A stretch of 64,000 bases of DNA from positions 31,279,404 through 31,343,403 of the forward strand of contig CM032122.1 in the NCBI GenBank assembly GCA_018894105.1. The letters run 5' to 3'. The stretch is from Jacaranda mimosifolia. Lineage: Eukaryota; Streptophyta; Magnoliopsida; Lamiales; Bignoniaceae. Made by a program: the position numbers and the translations under genes. The notes beneath the pieces are model-generated. The model was not told where the DNA came from. It saw only the letters and a list, made by a program, of their open reading frames with translations, and searched no databases. Shown piece after piece: positions 60,201-64,000 of this stretch. The first letter of the stretch is position 1. The number at the start of each line of letters is the position of its first letter.

Positions 60201-63200
60201 GAATGCTTGGCATACTTCTAGTAGATAAGGACTATTTATTCGAAGGAAAAATGTTTCTTTAACGTGGTATCTTACACAATTGAAGTTCATGGTTAGCTTG
60301 TCCATATTTTCCGATGAGGTTTGTAATTGGTTAAAGGTATAATCTCTTGTTCAAATACTTACAAGGATATTTTGTAAAATTCCTGTCTGGAAATATTTGC
60401 AGTATGTATTCTGCTATGTTTGTTTATTCAGATAGCAAAGCAAGTTGTATGCACAAATACACACATATACATAATTTTTATTATTTTTCTTCTTTGAATC
60501 AGGTGACAGAAGAAGTTGCAGCAGCTAGTCTGTCTGGTGATGGGGCATCCATATTGGATAAAATTTCTGAGGTCCAGCAGGAGGATAGCAGTCCTCAAGA
60601 GGCCCAGCAAGAGGGTTGCACTCCTCAAGTGAAGGATGTGAATGCAAATATGTTGGATGATGAAAATTCATTGGAGACATCAAAATGCTCTCAGCAGATA
60701 GTGCAGCTTAAAAGCAATAATGCAAGATCTGATGCTGAAGTAATGAATAATGCAGAAATTGTGCAATCAGAGATGGATACAGAAGCACTTCCAAGGAGGA
60801 GGAGCAGAAAACCTAATTCTTTGATGAGACCTGAGGAGGGATATGAGCATATTTGGATATTAGGAGGTAAGAAGAATTCCCATAAAGTATCTTTAGATAG
60901 TAATAATGAGCTCTTGCTTTTGCCAATAGAACTTGGAAAAACAAACATGCCAAATGAGTTTTCACGAAAAGAATTCGATTTTGTTAATGAAGGAACCATT
61001 CGCAAAAAGCGTAGGTCCAGGAAGAAAGAGAGCATTATGAATCAACACAATGATCAGGAATTGTCGTCAAAGCCAAGGGTAAAGCAGGGAGGTTCCGACA
61101 TCCCAAAGGAGACAACTAAAAGGGTTATTGCTGGATCGAGTACAGTTATTGTAGATAAGGGAGAAGGCAACCATAGTGGCACTGATTCAGAAGGAAAAGA
61201 TGAATTGTTACCTCAAGAACTTAGTGAAAGGAAAGAAATCAGGGATGAAATTATTTCCCAGAAACATAAGTCAAGAGATGTCACATACAAGGTAATCAAC
61301 CTATACATGTGATTTTCTATGGATTTTGTACCCCTTTTTTTTTTTTTCAGTTCTTCAATTTTAGTTATTTCTTTTTTGTGACAATCGATGTAGATGGTGG
61401 AGTCTCCTATAGCTAAGCCTGAAAGAGCAAAGTCTCCTGGTAATTCGGCTCAAGAAAAGGGAAAGGTACCACTCTTTCTAAACATATGATGTAAACTAAA
61501 AATATCTTTTGAGATACCTAATATAATAAGTATCTTGGATATATGCTTCAAATTCAGAAGTCCAGGTCCAGTGATGATTATGGGGAGGAATTGGTTAATT
61601 TAAGGATAATGATTTGGTGGCCACTTGACAATACGTAAGTACAAAAATTGGATCAGTCCCTTTATGGTAATTCATTGGTTGTCACATTTTACTATGATCC
61701 ATTGAACTTTTTCTTTGTTTTATTCGAGATGTATCAAGCTAAGCTGAATCATGTCTCTTGTAGTTTGGGAATATGGTAGGTGATTTGGATAATCCCAAAA
61801 GGCTTGTTCTTTGGATGATTTTTAAAATTGTTAATAACGCTTTTGGCTTTCCTGATTAGCACTGTTTTTCATTTATCTTAGTGATAATTTAGTTCCTTTT
61901 GACACTCATGGATTTAAAATGGAAGAATAACATCTTTTTAGTTACTTTTATAAAGTGAGCATCCTTTATTTAAAAAGAAAGATATTGTTGATTGGTGCCC
62001 CCAATAGACATTAAGATTTGATCTATCAGCACAGTTTTGTGAACCACCTACAAACTGCACGGAAGAATTAAGTATCCATATGATTTTCCTGATCCAAGTC
62101 TGGGAGTAGTCCTAGTTATTTCTCTATATGTTTTATATGTACGTCTCTATATCTGTCTGCCTAATGTATGCATCTCTGTGGTTTTCTTTTTCCTTATAGC
62201 TTGAACTAGAAAGTGTGTTATATATGCAAGTCAAAGGAATTAAGATGTTTCTGAATTTTACACTTCATGTAATATGCCACTAGTTTTTCTTATATGCAAG
62301 GTTCTGTATCTGCAGGTTTTACACAGGCACTGTTGAAGCTTTTGATCCTTTGACAAAGAAGCACAAGGTGATATTATTCTTCCTTTCTCATTCTACTTCT
62401 GTCTGCTTTTTATATACTAACTTAAGTGTTATCTGCCTGCAAATCATGCAACGTTCTTATCTCTTGACTATTTTATTGGCTTTATTGCAGATTAAATATG
62501 ACGACGATGAAGAAGAAGTCTTGGATCTGAAAAATGAAAGATGGGAACTGTTCAAAGACAAGCAACCACGACAAGTAAGATTCTTTATGTACTATTTATA
62601 ATAACCTTTTTCAGATATTATCACTATGTTCTGTATGTTGTTGGTCTCACTCTCACCTTTCTGTGCAATGTGAATATTTAGATACAATCGTCTCAGAAAC
62701 AAGAAGCTGACCACCCATCTCCTACCAAAGAGCCTGTCAAGTAAGTTTAATCCAAACCAAACTATAGACCTTTGGTCTATTGATGTTTTTTTTTCCTATC
62801 AATTTTCAGTTCTCTGTGCCTCAATGGTGTCTGATGTTTGAATTCTTTTATAAGTGAAGTTTGAAATTCATTCTTGTAGTCTTCAAATTTTAACTGTAGA
62901 CAAGTTTGTCCTTCTAACAGTTCCTCTATGCTTATTTAAGCTCTCTGAAGTCATAGCCTTATTATGCTTTCTTTTTCGTCACCCAAGTATGCAGTAACTT
63001 GTAATATTAGTCCATGTATGGACCTTTTGGACTTGTCTTGAATGTTAATACTTTTGAGTTGTGATCAAAGGACGAAATTCATAATTTTCTACAACATTGT
63101 CAAATATTCTTAGTTCAAGGTGCTCTAAGCAGTATGTGTTATGAATTCTAGCAGGATTGAGAAAAAGATAGCAAAAAGGAAGGCTGGTTTTCCTCGACGT

Positions 63201-63412
63201 GCTGCCTCATCATCTAAAAGGTTCGTTTTCCTTCCTCAACTTTAAAAACTCAAAAGGGGCTTGACAGACTTGAAACCTTAGCAGCTTTTGATGCAATGGC
63301 TGAGTCTCATGTAAGTGTTTCAATGGAGGTCCTCACATAGAGCTTTTCTACTTTCAGGCCAAGAGGTGAAGGCCGTAGGTTCATTCATTTCAGCAGTGAT
63401 TCAGATGATTAG
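57221..63412 (+). CDS. PDS5: PDS5 homologue with Tudor domain (sister-chromatid cohesion cofactor)
   Basis: Thirteen coding exons with GT-AG introns: 57221-57340, 58373-58576, 58693-58874, 58965-59091, 59191-59355, 60503-61291, 61394-61465, 61558-61634, 62316-62367, 62491-62574, 62682-62740, 63152-63220 and 63358-63412. Joined they stay in frame for 685 codons including TAG. Residues 1-266 are the helical HEAT-type N-terminus (LVNAVNELQRPPSSNDELLS; PAKEALVADGLLRHADSNIQ). Residues 267-553 form a charged linker with the family motif RRSRKPNSLMRPEEGYEHIW. Residues about 565-616 form a Tudor domain (RIMIWWPLDNTFYTGTVEAF, YDDDEEEVLDL.NERWEL). The C-terminus is basic, then acidic (FSSDSDD). PDS5 binds cohesin in the nucleus and tunes sister-chromatid cohesion and repair. 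Plant Tudor-type members (PDS5C group) can read methylated H3K4. Which plant paralogue this is cannot be decided here. No damage seen. Confidence 0.85.
59870..60092. mobile_element. CACTA (En/Spm) transposon terminal fragment in PDS5 intron 5
   Basis: Read on the minus strand from 60092 the sequence starts CACTACGAAAAAATTGTTAA, the CACTA terminus. Behind it lie repeated motifs of the type TTTCCGNCGGAAATT in both orientations (59878-60075), typical CACTA subterminal repeats. The opposite CACTA end is not found in the intron, so this is a truncated end or a short solo fragment. Confidence 0.65.
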
Positions 63413-64000
63413 ACGGACATGGAGGGATGATGAGACATTATATGCTGATCGATGCACATATTTACAAAAAAAATACTTCGTTTCAAATGTTAGCTTTATT
63501 TTTCTTCTGAATATTTGCGTAAATTAAGGGAGGGGGGGATGATAATAGTAGGTGCATATTTTGTGAATGTTGTGCTATAGCAAGTCAAGATATATACTGT
63601 AGTTTAGCCAGATGGTACTATAGCAGTTCCAAGAATGAACTTGTGCTTGCTTGAGAATTACCAGCAAGAGTATGGTTCTATTCTTATTCATGAGACGTTA
63701 AGGCCAGTCATGGGTGGTCTCCAAATGATTGCCCCCAAAAATACAAATGTTGGTTGGTGCGGAACTGATGAAGGATTTTTTTTTATACTTATAAGTTTTG
63801 TACTATATATTTCATAGGGTTAATTACTTTTGTCTCTCCTTTGAAAGAGTTAAACTACTAATTTCTCTATTAGGATGATTATAGGTACAAGAATTGAAAA
63901 ACAATTATGATATGATTGGTATGTCGGAATAGTGTGCAATGAAATGAATATTCCAAAATCTATTGTTAAATTTATGCTCAATATAAGCATTTTGGATCCC
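63413..64000 (+). other. 3' UTR and downstream flank of the PDS5-like gene
   Basis: No further gene recognised up to the window edge. The 3' UTR probably includes the first few hundred bases. A clear polyadenylation signal was not pinned down. The open frame at 63635-63817 has no known domain. Confidence 0.4.

Noticed and set aside
60347..60502. Extension of PDS5 exon 6 leftward along the continuous open frame
   Set aside because: TTTGAATCAG before 60503 is a good acceptor, the previous exon ends in matching phase, and the upstream peptide does not resemble the family.

Overview
The window is nuclear DNA of a flowering plant, almost certainly a eudicot. It is AT-rich, genes have GT-AG introns, plant TATA boxes lie 5' of short secreted-protein genes, and most of the sequence is nested plant transposable elements (Copia, Ty3/gypsy chromovirus, hAT, PIF/Harbinger, MULE, CACTA terminus, SINE). 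The species cannot be named from the sequence alone.

Layout. (1) 1-8.4 kb and 30.4-34.6 kb are one gene-family neighbourhood: four minus-strand genes for small secreted proteins of the pectin methylesterase/invertase inhibitor (PMEI) family, at 3043-3543, 6721-7257, 32292-32816 and 33972-34496. Blocks 1-3705 and 30428-32955 are two copies of one segmental duplication. A conserved 5' flanking block of about 350 bp recurs upstream of each gene and also survives without a gene at 24965-25049/30389-30740. (2) 8.4-24.7 kb is a composite PIF/Harbinger region with TAA target duplications and matching ends. It holds broken SANT/Myb and DDE-transposase genes, a GRF zinc-finger fragment, a 720-bp tandem duplication, a hAT-like element and a MULE-like element. 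(3) 25,050-30,388 is a decayed Copia element that cut the orphan 5' flank in two. (4) 35.6-54.6 kb is a Russian-doll nest: two copies of one hAT-like MITE family lie head-to-head 71 bp apart. One is split by a 2.9-kb solo LTR; the other is split by a 14.3-kb gypsy chromovirus, whose 3' LTR is itself split by a 4.5-kb non-autonomous LTR element. (5) 55.1-56.5 kb is a decayed tandem repeat of about 445 bp. (6) 57,221-63,412 is the one large host gene, a Tudor-domain PDS5 homologue (cohesin cofactor) whose coding exons join in frame to about 684 codons.

The most informative property of the window is that it contains its own controls. Several insertions can be checked against an uninterrupted paralogous copy elsewhere in the same 64 kb (hAT at 953, hAT at 18,771, MULE at 21,445, LTR element at 47,688, Copia at 25,050), so boundaries and order of events can be read directly. 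No previously unknown defence-like or enzymatic system was found. The novelty candidates are the element families, the extra conserved cysteine of the inhibitor cluster, and splice-level features of the PDS5 gene.
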